Source of the DNA: Bacillus sp. Y1
GTDB taxonomy: Bacteria; Bacillota; Bacilli; Bacillales; Cytobacillaceae
Direction of reading: 5' to 3'
Assembly (NCBI RefSeq): GCF_003586445.1
Contig: NZ_CP030028.1
Span: 3,362,501 to 3,426,500, forward strand
Length of the DNA stretch: 64,000 bases
Numbering within the stretch: position 1 is the first letter of the stretch; each line of letters starts with the position of its first letter. A program made the position numbers and the translations under genes. Under the pieces are notes generated by a model. The model was given only the letters and a program-made list of their open reading frames with translations, had not been told where the DNA came from and searched no databases. Shown here piece after piece: positions 8,215 to 17,284 of this stretch.

Positions 8215-9221
8215 TTAACAAATTCTAGGCAATAGCTGACCAGATAGGCGATTAAGTCTTCTTGTTGTACCAACAGCTGTTTTTAAAAGTAGTTTCCCGG
8301 ATTGAATATGACAGGATGTAATTTGACCAATTACACTTGCATCCTTTCCCATCTCATGATTCATCAAGATATCAAGTGCCTTTTGTTTGTCATTTGAATC
8401 AACGATGATAACTACTTTTCCTTCATTTGCTAGATAAAGAGGATCATAACCTAAAATATCACATGCACCTTGAACATCCTTACGTACTGGAATAGAAGCT
8501 TCATCTATTTCAATTGTAAAATGAAAGTCTTCACATAGCTCCACTAGTGTTGTGGCTAATCCCCCCTTGTCGGATCCCGCATGATCCGAATTCCTTTGAT
8601 TTCCTCCAAGAGTTCATGAATCAGGTGGTTTAATAATGCACAATCACTTCTAACATCTGTGAGCAACCCTAGCTCCTGACGTGCACTCAGGATAGCGACC
8701 CCATGATCCCCTAGTGTACCGCTAATGATTACGGAATCTCCTTCCTGAACATTTTCAGGTTTCAATTGATACTGTTCGTGCATCACACCGATTCCTGTCG
8801 TATTAATAAATAGACCATCCACACTCCCCTTTTCTACTACTTTTGTATCACCGGCAATAATGTTCACCCCGGCTCTTTCTGCTTCCCCTGCCATAGTGTT
8901 GACAATCTCTTTTAGACTTTTTATCGGGAACCCTTCTTCGATAATGAAACCAGCAGTTATCACGTGAGGAATAGCCCCACTTACCGCTAAATCATTCACT
9001 GTTCCTGTTATCGCCAGCTTTCCTATATTTCCACCCGGAAAGAAAATAGGTTTTACTACGAAGGTATCTGTTGTTACAGCGATGGTTTGTGAAGGCATAG
9101 TAAGAATGGCAGAATCAAACTGTGTTTGCTCTGAATGTCCAAATGATTGAATAAAGATTTCTTGTATGAGTTGGTGTGTTAATTCTCCACCTTCTCCATG
9201 AGCTAGACTAATTCGCTCCAC
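8215..9221 (-). pseudogene. hypE: hypE, hydrogenase maturation factor, interrupted by a frameshift
   Basis: HypE dehydrates the carboxamide on its C-terminal cysteine to thiocyanate, the source of the Fe cyanide ligands. The first frame starts at GTG 9221 (SD AGGGGGGAG), runs through LAHGEGGELT and TVNDLAVSGA to MRDPTRG, and stops at 8556. The remainder, from about ELCEDFHF to the essential C-terminus LPRIC, is one frame away and ends at 8215. A seventh G in the G6 run at 8561-8566 would join them into about 335 residues, normal HypE length, with the expected GGLATTL junction. Both halves look well conserved, so this may be a sequencing error, a recent mutation or slippage-dependent expression. 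Confidence 0.88.
8561..8566 (-). other. G6 homopolymer at the hypE frame break
   Basis: On the coding strand the context is ACAAGGGGGGATTAGCC. Six Gs give Arg-Gly-Asp-stop; seven would give Arg-Gly-Gly-Leu-Ala, which matches the HypE family. Homopolymer G runs are common sites of sequencing error, polymerase slippage and phase variation. Confidence 0.8.
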
Positions 9222-9226
9222 TAAGG

Positions 9227-10333
9227 TTACTCCCCCCTCATAAACTGATAATGTGCCGAACAGGTTCCTTCTGTTGATACCATACAAGGACCAATAGGGT
9301 GAGTTGGAGTACAACCTTTATTGAACAGCACACACTCTTCTGGTGTAATTAATCCCCGAACGATTTCACCACAGCGGCATTTAGTTCCTCTCGGCTCCCC
9401 TATCAAAATATTAAACTTCTTTTTTGCATCGTATTGCGCATATTTCTCTTTGAGAACTAATCCACTTTTGGGAATAGTTCCCATCCCTCTCCATGCCTCG
9501 TCATGGGCTTCAAAATATTCCTCTATTAAACTTTGAGCAACTACATTTCCCTCATCACTTACAACATATGTATAATCATTGATGATATTAACCTTATTTT
9601 CCAGCTGAAGAAGCAGCAACTTATAAATTCCACTGAGCAATTGAACGGGTTCAAAACCAGTAATGACACCGGAAATATCAAATTCTTCCGCTAAATAACG
9701 ATAATTCTGTTTTCCTAAAACCACGGAAACATGACCAGGCAAAAGAAATCCATCTAGTTTTACTTCTCCTGAACTAAGAAGTGCTCTTAAAACAGGTTCC
9801 ACCAATTTTGTTGTCATCCATATCGAAAAATTTTTCACATCCTTTCTTGCTGCTTCGCGAACAGCAAGAGCGAGAATTGGAATCGTTGTTTCAAATCCAA
9901 TTCCTAAAAAAATGACTTCCTTATCAGGATTTTCCTCTGCTATTTTCACACTATCTAATGGAGAGTAAACGACTCTGATATCCTTTCCATCTGTTTTCGC
10001 TTTCATTAAAGTAGATTTAGAACCAGGAACACGCATCATATCACCAAAAGTACAAAGAATGGTGTTAGGCTCTTCTGATAATTGGATCATTTCATCGATC
10101 GACTTTTGATCTGTGACGCATACAGGACATCCCGGTCCCGCAATCAACTGTACATAATCTTTCAATCTCGATTTTATTCCTGTTTTGGCTAATGCCATCG
10201 TATGTGAACCACATACCTCCATAAATACTGGAATTCTGCCTTTTTCTTCTTTAAATCTCTTCGCTAAATCGATAACCGCTTCAACTGAATCACGAGTTAA
10301 GGCCGGATCTGAAAATAGGTCCATGTTTACCAT
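9227..10333 (-). CDS. hypD: Hydrogenase maturation factor HypD
   Basis: A 368-residue iron-sulfur scaffold that, with HypC, assembles the Fe(CN)2CO unit. Family cysteine motifs are visible: EVCGSHTMA, AGPGCPVC, and CRCGEIVRGLI toward the C-terminus, plus the glycine-rich GIGFETT. The ATG at 10333 has GGAGG ten bases upstream. The gene overlaps hypC by about 44 bases and ends a few bases before the hypE GTG, so translation is probably coupled. Confidence 0.95.
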   Translation of the reverse strand: MVNMDLFSDPALTRDSVEAVIDLAKRFKEEKGRIPVFMEVCGSHTMALAKTGIKSRLKDYVQLIAGPGCPVCVTDQKSIDEMIQLSEEPNTILCTFGDMMRVPGSKSTLMKAKTDGKDIRVVYSPLDSVKIAEENPDKEVIFLGIGFETTIPILALAVREAARKDVKNFSIWMTTKLVEPVLRALLSSGEVKLDGFLLPGHVSVVLGKQNYRYLAEEFDISGVITGFEPVQLLSGIYKLLLLQLENKVNIINDYTYVVSDEGNVVAQSLIEEYFEAHDEAWRGMGTIPKSGLVLKEKYAQYDAKKKFNILIGEPRGTKCRCGEIVRGLITPEECVLFNKGCTPTHPIGPCMVSTEGTCSAHYQFMRGE

Positions 10334-10541
10334 CTAACAGATTCCTCCATTCTTCTATACTCTCTTTGGCATATTCCTCATCCACTACAGTCATGGCCTG
10401 CCCCGCATGGAGTAAAACATAATCATCGATCCTAACCTCTGGAACAAAAAAGGTCCCTACATACATCCTCGAACCCATTACATCTACTAGAGCTCTTTCC
10501 CCTTCAATTTCAATGACTTTAGCCGGTACTCCTAAGCACAA
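10290..10541 (-). CDS. hypC: Hydrogenase assembly chaperone HypC
   Basis: An 83-residue HypC/HybG chaperone that binds HypD and hands the Fe(CN)2CO group to the large subunit. It begins MCLGVPAKVIEIEG, with the essential Cys2. Because Cys must be residue 2, the initiator is the TTG at 10541, preceded by AAGGTGG ten bases upstream. The C-terminus overlaps the hypD start. Confidence 0.95.
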   Translation of the reverse strand: MCLGVPAKVIEIEGERALVDVMGSRMYVGTFFVPEVRIDDYVLLHAGQAMTVVDEEYAKESIEEWRNLLDGKHGPIFRSGLNS

Positions 10542-10575
10542 ATTAATTCACCACCTTCATTTTCTTTTATCATCC

Positions 10576-12855
10576 TTACAACTGATGAGCAGCAATGATG
10601 ATTTGTCCTAATGATAAGCCTCCATCGTGACAGGGAACATGTTTATGTGTATAGACGTTAAATCCTTCTTTTTGAAGACCTTTCTGAATCTCTCTGGCAA
10701 GAAAAACGTTTTGGAAGGACCCTCCTGACAGTACGACCGTTCTATTTAATTCTGGTCTATTTCTCAATAGTTTTAAAATCATCTGTATACAGCAAGACAC
10801 CAATGTGGTATGAAATTTCTGTATGATTGCAGTAGTGGAATGTTGAAGTTTGTCTTGAATGATTTGAAAAATCATAGGAGATAAGTCAAGTTGAAGTTGG
10901 TTTGGAGTACTTGTTATTAGATGATATGAATACATCTCCCCTGTGCTTTCAAGTTTGGTTCTATTCATATAATCAGATAATTTGATCGCTGCCTCTCCTT
11001 CATACGTTGAGATCGTACATATACCGAGAATGGCACTAATAGCATCAAATAAGCGGCCACATGTTCCAGCCATAGGAGAATTCATCTGATGGACTATCAT
11101 TTGTTCCATAATGTTTATTTCTATTAATCTCTCAGGAAAAAGTTCCATACATAATTCTTTTCCCTTCTGCGGCCAGTTATAAAGTAGCATCCCAACTGCA
11201 TTTCTCCACGGTTCTTTCACGGCTTTTTCTCCACCTGGAAGAGGAGTGTATTTCAGGTGAGCCAGTCGTTCAAAAGATTTTGCGTCTCCATATAGAAATT
11301 CAAAGCCCCAAATATTCCCGTCTTCTCCATATCCTGTACCATCTAATATAATACCTAAACAAGGTTCGGTAAGACCGTTATCTTCCATACAAGATACATG
11401 GTGTGCATGGTGGTGTTGAATGGATATGATTTTACGATTGAGTTTTTTGGTGATAGAAGTGGATGTGTATAGTGGGTGCTTGTCGACAGCCACATTCACT
11501 TCTTTAACCCCTAGAAATTCTTTATAATGATGCAGTTGTTCTTCAAAGGAGGCAATCATTTCTTCGTTTTCTAAATCACCTACATGAGGACTCATGACAA
11601 TGTTATTCTGTTTTCCGATGGAGAATGTATTCTTTTGGTTTCCTCCAAATGCAATAATATGATCCACATTGGATGTTGTTTTCAGCGGCTCTGGAACAAA
11701 TCCTCTAGCACGCCGTATAAATATTGTATTTTCTTCATCACATTGAACAACCGAATCATCAATAGGAAAATCGATTTTACGGTTATGAGTTAATACATAA
11801 TCACATAAGTTTTGTATATGTTCTAAATGAGCATCTTTATATAAAATAGGGAAACCAGAAGGATTCGCACTCGTCATCACGATACATTCCAATTTATGAT
11901 TTTTAAATAAAAGATGATGTAAAGGAGTATAGGGCAGCATCACTCCAATAGTCGACAAACCTGGAGAAATATTTTGTGGTAATACTCCCTCTTTTTTACT
12001 TTTTAAAATAACAATCGGCATTTCGTAGCTCGTTAGGAGATCTTCTTCATTACTGGAGATATGACAAAAATTACTTGCCACCTCTAATGACTTGACCATG
12101 ACCGCCAACGGTTTCTGCGGTCGTTTCTTTAGAAGTCTTAACCGGTCAACAACACTCTCTTGATAAGCATCACAAGCTAAATGGAAGCCACCTATTCCTT
12201 TAATGGCCACAATCTTTCCTTCTTTAATCAGATCAATCGTTTGCATGATGGCTGATTGATTTTCAGCTAATGATTTCCCACCTTGGTCATAAAGCGTAAC
12301 GGTTGGTCCACAATCTGAACAACAAATAGGCTGAGCATGGTGCCTTCGATTCGATGGATCTTCATACTCCTCCTCACAATCATGGCACATAGGAAATTCC
12401 TTCATTGTCGTATTTGGACGATCATATGGAAGACGATTGATAATCGTATAGCGCGGTCCGCATTGAGTGCAATTAATAAATGGATAGTGAAAACGTCGAT
12501 TATATGGGTCGTTCAATTCATCCAAACATTTCTTACAAATCGCCGCATCCGCAGGTATCCAGGAAATAGACCGTCCGTTTTTTTGGCTGGGAATAATCGT
12601 AAATTCTTTATAATGGGCGAGTGGAATTTGATGAATGTTTATCTCATTAATTTTTGCCAATTTAGGCGGATATCTTTTGATTTCATCCACCATTTTCTCC
12701 AAATTTCTTTCTTGTCCTTCAACCATAATGGTGACACTATTTAGGTTATTTTGGACCATTCCATTGAGTTGATATTTTTTTGAAAGATGGTAGATAAATG
12801 GGCGAAAACCAACTCCCTGCACCTTTCCTGTTACGATTATTTTTATGGCTTTGTA
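10576..12855 (-). CDS. hypF: Carbamoyltransferase HypF
   Basis: Activates carbamoyl phosphate and carbamoylates the HypE C-terminal cysteine, the first step of cyanide-ligand synthesis. About 759 residues in the usual order: acylphosphatase domain (GKVQGVGFRPFIYH), two C4-type zinc fingers (CKKCLDE, CTQCGP, CHDCEEEYED, CSDCGP), a YrdC/Sua5-like domain (AIKGIGGFHLACDA) and a Kae1-like C-terminal domain (IQHHHAHHVSCM, VVLSGGSFQN). The start at 12855 is preferred over 12891 because AAGGATG precedes it and the protein begins at the acylphosphatase strand. It overlaps hypB by 13 bases. Confidence 0.95.
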   Translation of the reverse strand, partial: YKAIKIIVTGKVQGVGFRPFIYHLSKKYQLNGMVQNNLNSVTIMVEGQERNLEKMVDEIKRYPPKLAKINEINIHQIPLAHYKEFTIIPSQKNGRSISWIPADAAICKKCLDELNDPYNRRFHYPFINCTQCGPRYTIINRLPYDRPNTTMKEFPMCHDCEEEYEDPSNRRHHAQPICCSDCGPTVTLYDQGGKSLAENQSAIMQTIDLIKEGKIVAIKGIGGFHLACDAYQESVVDRLRLLKKRPQKPLAVMVKSLEVASNFCHISSNEEDLLTSYEMPIVILKSKKEGVLPQNISPGLSTIGVMLPYTPLHHLLFKNHKLECIVMTSANPSGFPILYKDAHLEHIQNLCDYVLTHNRKIDFPIDDSVVQCDEENTIFIRRARGFVPEPLKTTSNVDHIIAFGGNQKNTFSIGKQNNIVMSPHVGDLENEEMIASFEEQLHHYKEFLGVKEVNVAVDKHPLYTSTSITKKLNRKIISIQHHHAHHVSCMEDNGLTEPCLGIILDGTGYGEDGNIWGFEFLYGDAKSFERLAHLKYTPLPGGEKAVKEPWRNAVGMLLYNWPQKGKELCMELFPERLIEINIMEQMIVHQMNSPMAGTCGRLFDAISAILGICTISTYEGEAAIKLSDYMNRTKLESTGEMYSYHLITSTPNQLQLDLSPMIFQIIQDKLQHSTTAIIQKFHTTLVSCCIQMILKLLRNRPELNRTVVLSGGSFQNVFLAREIQKGLQKEGFNVYTHKHVPCHDGGLSLGQIIIAAHQL

Positions 12856-13502
12856 CATTGAAGATAAGCATCCTTTATCCAATTGATCCATTCTTCCATC
12901 CCTTCACCCGTTTTTGCAGATAATGCTTTCAATTGCGCCTGAGGGTTAATTTCCTTTAAGTTTCTTTTCGCTTCTTCTAAATTGAAAGATACATAAGGAA
13001 GGAGGTCGATTTTATTAATAATAGTTAAATCTGTACGTCTAAACATGATAGGATATTTCGGAATTTTATCATTTCCTTCAGGGACACTTAAAACCACCAC
13101 TTTATAATCTTGTCCTAGATCATAACCAGATGGACAAACTAAGTTCCCAATGTTTTCAATAAAGAGAATGTCAATGGAGTCTAGTTCAAAATCTGGTAAT
13201 GTTTTCGTAATCATCCTTGCATCAAGGTGACATCCCCCTACCGTATTAATTTGAACCGTTTTGACTCCTAGTGAACGTAATCTTTCTGCATCCAGATCCG
13301 TTGCTAAATCGCCTTCTATCACAGCCATATGAAACTCATTCATTAAGGCTTTAATCGTTTCTTCCAGTAAAGTTGTTTTACCCGACCCTGGAGAGCTCAT
13401 TACGTTAATGACAAGAGTATGTTTTTTTTTGAATGTTTCTCTATTAAATGCAGCAGCCAAGTTTTGATCTTTTAACACATCTTCTTGTAGCTTGATTTTC
13501 AC
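12843..13502 (-). CDS. hypB: Nickel-insertion GTPase HypB
   Basis: A 219-residue SIMIBI GTPase that, with HypA, delivers Ni to the hydrogenase large subunit. P-loop SSPGSGKTTLLE, the metal-site motif GGCHLDARM, and the G4 motif INKIDLL are visible. There is no His-rich N-terminal nickel-storage stretch. The GTG start overlaps the hypA stop (GTGA). Confidence 0.95.
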   Translation of the reverse strand: MKIKLQEDVLKDQNLAAAFNRETFKKKHTLVINVMSSPGSGKTTLLEETIKALMNEFHMAVIEGDLATDLDAERLRSLGVKTVQINTVGGCHLDARMITKTLPDFELDSIDILFIENIGNLVCPSGYDLGQDYKVVVLSVPEGNDKIPKYPIMFRRTDLTIINKIDLLPYVSFNLEEAKRNLKEINPQAQLKALSAKTGEGMEEWINWIKDAYLQCTKP

Positions 13503-13858
13503 AGTTCATCACTTCCTTCGTATGATTCAACCCTAAAGGTTTCACCGGAAACGAGTAAACAATTTGGTAGTCCGCACTTTGGACATAGCACCATTCTATA
13601 GTCGGGGGAAAACTCAAACAGACATGTTTGACATTTTGCTTTCGCCACTTCACGTATAATTTCTAAGTTTGTATTTTCACCAAGAATGCCTATTCCTTGT
13701 TTCCGGAAATGGAAAAATGCTAACTCTAGAGCATCAGGCAGTACATTTGATAAATCACCAACAATCACATCTATTTTGTCTACTTTGCTAAAACCATGTA
13801 TTCTAGCATCTTCAGAAACTATTTTTATAATTTCAGACATAAGCGACATCTCATGCAT
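13499..13858 (-). CDS. hypA: Hydrogenase nickel metallochaperone HypA
   Basis: About 119 residues. It starts MHEMSLMSEI, with the nickel-binding His2, and has a C-terminal zinc site from two CxxC pairs (CQTC and CPKCG). The start at 13858 is chosen over the in-frame upstream codon at 13885 because the conserved N-terminus begins there and AGAAGGTG lies just upstream. It is the first gene of the ten-gene hyp-hup operon; a possible sigma-A promoter is at 13893-13921. Confidence 0.93.
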   Translation of the reverse strand: MHEMSLMSEIIKIVSEDARIHGFSKVDKIDVIVGDLSNVLPDALELAFFHFRKQGIGILGENTNLEIIREVAKAKCQTCLFEFSPDYRMVLCPKCGLPNCLLVSGETFRVESYEGSDEL

Positions 13859-13892
13859 CCTCAACACCTTCTGTTTTTCTGTCACTTAAATG

Positions 13893-13921
13893 TTTATGCT
13901 TGGCTTTATTAAAAAGAACAA
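13893..13921 (-). promoter_or_regulatory. Candidate sigma-A promoter of the hyp-hup operon
   Basis: On the minus strand: TTGTTC (13921-13916), a 17-base spacer, and CATAAA (13898-13893), about 35 bases before the hypA start. Both hexamers are imperfect. No clear Fnr, Rex or nickel-repressor palindrome was recognised nearby. Confidence 0.4.
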
Positions 13922-14013
13922 TTTGTAACATTACCGCAAAAAAGGCCGTGTATAGACAGTTGGTAAGAGAGAACACTAATTTTAGTAAGTATTAGTAAAG
14001 GTGGGAGCTTTGT

Positions 14014-14199
14014 GTGGGAGTAAATGTACTGTGGGTTACATTAGCGTTCTGTGTTGGCTTGATTATTCTAAATGTGCTTAATACTGTTCTAGTGGAACGG
14101 ATGGATAGTGATGTGGCTTTTGCTATATCTGGGATTGTACTTCTTGTTAGTGGTATGGCATATCTAGTTTCTTGCGGAATCATGTTAGAAGCATTATAG
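14014..14199 (+). CDS. Small two-helix membrane protein, unknown function
   Basis: A 61-residue reading frame starting at GTG 14014 behind AAAGGTGGGAG. Two hydrophobic helices (about residues 4-26 and 36-58) flank a short charged loop with VERMDSD. I do not recognise a family. It ends 47 bases before a glycosyltransferase in the same direction and may be co-transcribed with it. The good ribosome site and membrane-like composition support a real gene. Confidence 0.6.
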   Translation: MGVNVLWVTLAFCVGLIILNVLNTVLVERMDSDVAFAISGIVLLVSGMAYLVSCGIMLEAL

Positions 14200-14246
14200 G
14201 GGGCATTTCCTTTTAAAAGGAGTTCTGAAAATAGAAGGGTGTTTAG

Positions 14247-15404
14247 ATGGTCTTATTTTTAATTGTTTCTTCTTTATTAACTATCAGCATTGTAGTTTGG
14301 CTTCTGATCTTTGTTGATGCTAAAATCGGGCTTAAAAGAATCGATCGTCTCGAAAACGAACCTGCTTCTCAGGACGGTCCTTTAGTGTCCATTATTGTTG
14401 CGGCACGTAATGAGGAAAAAGGAGTAAAAGAAAGCTTACAAAGTCAATTTTCGCAGAGTTATGGTCATTTGGAATGGTTTTTGGTGAACGACCGATCAAC
14501 CGACACTACTCCAATCATTATGAATGAGATGCAGTCTGCATACAAAAATGTAAACGTTATCCACATTACTACCCTTCCACCAGGATGGTTAGGGAAGAAT
14601 CATGCGATGTATGTTGGCGCAAAGCAAGCGAGAGGAGAACTTCTCTTATTCACAGATGCAGACGTGATATTTCAGAAGGATGCAATCGCAAAAGCCGTTC
14701 ATTATTTTATGGAACATGAACTTGCCCACTTAACAGCTGCTCCTAATTTACGAGGACAGCGCTTATGGTTAAATAGCTTTATTGCCTTTTTTATGTTTGG
14801 TTTCTCCTACTTTAAACGTCCTTGGCTTGCGAATCATCCTCGTTCTAAGGTGGGGATAGGAATTGGAGCATTTAATCTAGTGAGGAAAGACGCCTATGAG
14901 AAGTTAGGAACACATGAAGTCATTAAAATGCGTCCGGATGATGATTTAATGCTCGGGAAAAAGATGAAGGAAATGGGATTTAGACATCGAATCGTAACGG
15001 CTTTGACACTTCTTGAGGTAGAGTGGTACTCGACTTTAAAGGAAGCACTTATTGGCTTAGAGAAAAATACGTTTGCGGGATTGCATTACCGAATTAGCAT
15101 GGTGATGTTTGCGATCTTCGGAGTGTTTGTGTCACAGGTACTCCCCTTCTTTACTCTATTTTCCTTTGAACCTATTTTAATCTATTTGAGTATCGGTAAT
15201 ATTTTTTTACTCGCATTAATTTACTCCATGATTATTAAAAGAATGACAACATATTCGCCATGGATGTTTCTCCTCTTTCCTTTTACAGCTATGTTGTTTA
15301 TTTACTCGATCATACGGGCCAGCTTCTTAACTTTTAAAAGAGGGGGCATTATTTGGAGAGGGACGAAATATCGCTTAAAAGATTTACGCAGCAACAATAC
15401 GTAA
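14247..15404 (+). CDS. Membrane-anchored family 2 glycosyltransferase
   Basis: A 385-residue GT2 enzyme. An N-terminal helix (~1-23) is followed by the GT-A catalytic domain: VSIIVAARNEE, NDRSTDTT, PPGWLGKNHA, the metal motif TDADV (Asp137, Asp139) and RPDDDLMLG. Three to four hydrophobic helices follow in the last ~120 residues. The PPGWLGKNHA block resembles the CrtQ/HpnB-like branch (carotenoid or hopanoid-associated transferases), but the acceptor is unknown. Start ATG 14247 follows AGAAGGGTG. It may share a transcript with the small membrane protein upstream. Confidence 0.85.
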   Translation: MVLFLIVSSLLTISIVVWLLIFVDAKIGLKRIDRLENEPASQDGPLVSIIVAARNEEKGVKESLQSQFSQSYGHLEWFLVNDRSTDTTPIIMNEMQSAYKNVNVIHITTLPPGWLGKNHAMYVGAKQARGELLLFTDADVIFQKDAIAKAVHYFMEHELAHLTAAPNLRGQRLWLNSFIAFFMFGFSYFKRPWLANHPRSKVGIGIGAFNLVRKDAYEKLGTHEVIKMRPDDDLMLGKKMKEMGFRHRIVTALTLLEVEWYSTLKEALIGLEKNTFAGLHYRISMVMFAIFGVFVSQVLPFFTLFSFEPILIYLSIGNIFLLALIYSMIIKRMTTYSPWMFLLFPFTAMLFIYSIIRASFLTFKRGGIIWRGTKYRLKDLRSNNT

Positions 15405-15413
15405 ATAGATAAG

Positions 15414-15447
15414 AATAAATCGGGACCATATTGGTACCCGATTTATT
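15414..15447. terminator. Hairpin between the convergent glycosyltransferase and rnz genes
   Basis: AATAAATCGGGACCA pairs with TGGTACCCGATTTATT with one bulge. The rnz stop lies inside the right arm. The T-tract is weak on both sides, but the stem is long. Confidence 0.6.
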
Positions 15448-16369
15448 TGTGTACAGGAATAGATATTTCTTTAAAATCATCGGCAATTTCGGTATCCGGA
15501 AACACTTCTCTCGCTTCCTCCACATGTAATTGGGAAGCTCTTTTGTCATATCTAGAGCTAATATGATTAAGACACAGTTGTTTCACGCCAGCGTCTCGTG
15601 CGACCTGTGCTGCTTGTGTAGTCGTTGAATGAAAATAATCATATGCAAGCTGTTCCTCTCCCCTAGAAAATGTGGCCTCATGAATGAGAAGATCAGCATT
15701 TGAAGCAAGTAAATAGGCGTTGTCACATAGTCTTGTATCACCTAAAATCGTTACGATCCTGCCCTTTATATCCTCTCCACGAAACTCGGAAGAATCAATG
15801 ATGGTTCCATCTTCTAACACAACGTTTTCCCCAGCCTTAATTTTTTTATATAAAGGACCCGGTGGGATATTTGCTTCCTGTAGCTTTTCTACTAATAAAG
15901 AGCCTGGACGATCCTTCTCCACGACTCGATAACCGTATGATGGAATTCCATGCTCCAATTTACGAGCTTCAACCTTGAACTGCTCGTCTTCAAATACAAT
16001 CCCCTCTTCAATTTCTACAATCTTTAGAGGGTACTTTAAATACGTTCCGCTTACTTGCAAAGAAATATCTACATAATCTTTTATCCCCTTAGGTCCATAT
16101 ACCGTAACGAGTGACTCTCCTCCTTGGAAGGATCGACTGGACAATAAACCAGGCAAACCATATATGTGATCGCCATGAAGATGAGTAATAAATATCTTTT
16201 CAATACGGCGTGGCTTTATAGAAGTGTGTAAAATTTGATGCTGAGTGGCCTCACCACAATCAAACATCCAAAGTGTCCCTCTCTCATCCAATAGCTTCAG
16301 TACAAGAGAACTTACGTTTCTAAGTTTTGCCGGAACCCCTGCCCCCGTACCAAGAAATAAAATATCCAT
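15443..16369 (-). CDS. rnz: Ribonuclease Z
   Basis: Endonuclease that matures tRNA 3' ends lacking an encoded CCA. 308 residues, the usual size for the short form (B. subtilis about 307). The zinc motif THLHGDH (His63, His65, Asp67, His68) is followed by [15 protein letters not shown] (second metal region) and [10 protein letters not shown]. The ATG at 16369 has TAAAGGAG upstream; a longer frame from 16408 is less likely. It lies near zwf, as in B. subtilis. Confidence 0.95.
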   Translation of the reverse strand: MDILFLGTGAGVPAKLRNVSSLVLKLLDERGTLWMFDCGEATQHQILHTSIKPRRIEKIFITHLHGDHIYGLPGLLSSRSFQGGESLVTVYGPKGIKDYVDISLQVSGTYLKYPLKIVEIEEGIVFEDEQFKVEARKLEHGIPSYGYRVVEKDRPGSLLVEKLQEANIPPGPLYKKIKAGENVVLEDGTIIDSSEFRGEDIKGRIVTILGDTRLCDNAYLLASNADLLIHEATFSRGEEQLAYDYFHSTTTQAAQVARDAGVKQLCLNHISSRYDKRASQLHVEEAREVFPDTEIADDFKEISIPVHK

Positions 16370-16467
16370 TTTATACGCTCCTTTATGTAAAAAAACCGAC
16401 GTCATCAAAGGACATCGGATACGTTCATTCTTACTATCACTATACCATAATTGTTACGAGATTCTTA

Positions 16468-17268
16468 CTATATATGCAGATCTCTCTTTTCATAAGCGAT
16501 AAAGGTATAGATCGTCATGGCCACAACTAATAGGATGCTTACCGTTATATATATTACTTCATACCCGGTTCCGCCAATGATGTCCTTTGCCTCATAATAT
16601 TTGAAAGGAGTGAAGACAGAAAGAATCTCCAGATTTTCGTTAAGGTCAATAGCCATTGATAAGAAAAAGGCAATTAGTAACACTGCTGTAGAAATGCTTG
16701 CTGCCCTCTTGGGATGCTTAATGCTAGCAGCAACTGATGTTCCTAAGGATAAAAACATGAGTTGCAGGATAAACATACCACCCATCAATTCAGCAATCTC
16801 TATCAGATACGACTCATCTGTCTTATTATAATAATCCACCATCAAGTGAGAAATCAAAAAGGTGACGGAATTTAGTACAATAATAGCTACCAAGGATGCC
16901 ATCCATTTTGAAAAGATCACCTGTTTTCTAGAGATTGGTTTCACTAATAAATATTCTGCTGTTTTATCTCTTTCCTCTTTTGAGATGATGTTCGCACCTA
17001 ACATCACAGCATGAATAGTGGTCATAACAATTAAATATAAAAACAAAATACCATAATAGCCGCTTACAGTCGTTAAATCCAACGAACCTGTTCCCATAAT
17101 GGCCTGCATGGCCTTTGGCATACTTGCCATGAGGTCATTAATAGACTGACCGGAAGATTCTGTTGCTCCGTACTTACTCATTCCCCCAGCTACCATAGCA
17201 AGAATTCCTAGACACCAAATAACGAGTGACTTTCTTAGTGTTTTTAACTCTCTAATAAATACATTCAC
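16468..17268 (-). CDS. ABC-2 type transporter permease (second of a pair)
   Basis: A 266-residue protein with about six hydrophobic helices, of the ABC-2/NosY-like type. It contains the cytoplasmic stretch KEERDKTAEYLLVKPISRKQVIFSKW that marks exporters of this class. GTG at 17268 follows AAAGGAGG. It resembles the permease encoded just upstream in length and layout (both have a KPISR/KPVSR loop), so the pair probably arose by duplication and forms a heterodimer. Confidence 0.85.
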   Translation of the reverse strand: MNVFIRELKTLRKSLVIWCLGILAMVAGGMSKYGATESSGQSINDLMASMPKAMQAIMGTGSLDLTTVSGYYGILFLYLIVMTTIHAVMLGANIISKEERDKTAEYLLVKPISRKQVIFSKWMASLVAIIVLNSVTFLISHLMVDYYNKTDESYLIEIAELMGGMFILQLMFLSLGTSVAASIKHPKRAASISTAVLLIAFFLSMAIDLNENLEILSVFTPFKYYEAKDIIGGTGYEVIYITVSILLVVAMTIYTFIAYEKRDLHI

Positions 17269-17284
17269 CTTAACCCCTCCTTTC

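Noticed and set aside
8215..8544. Independent 109-residue gene starting at 8544
   Set aside because: Its sequence is the C-terminal third of HypE (DPLYLANEGKVV, LPRIC), so it is the frameshifted remainder, not a separate gene.
12337..12744. 135-codon plus-strand frame inside hypF
   Set aside because: Antisense shadow of the conserved HypF zinc-finger region; no ribosome site and no recognisable protein.
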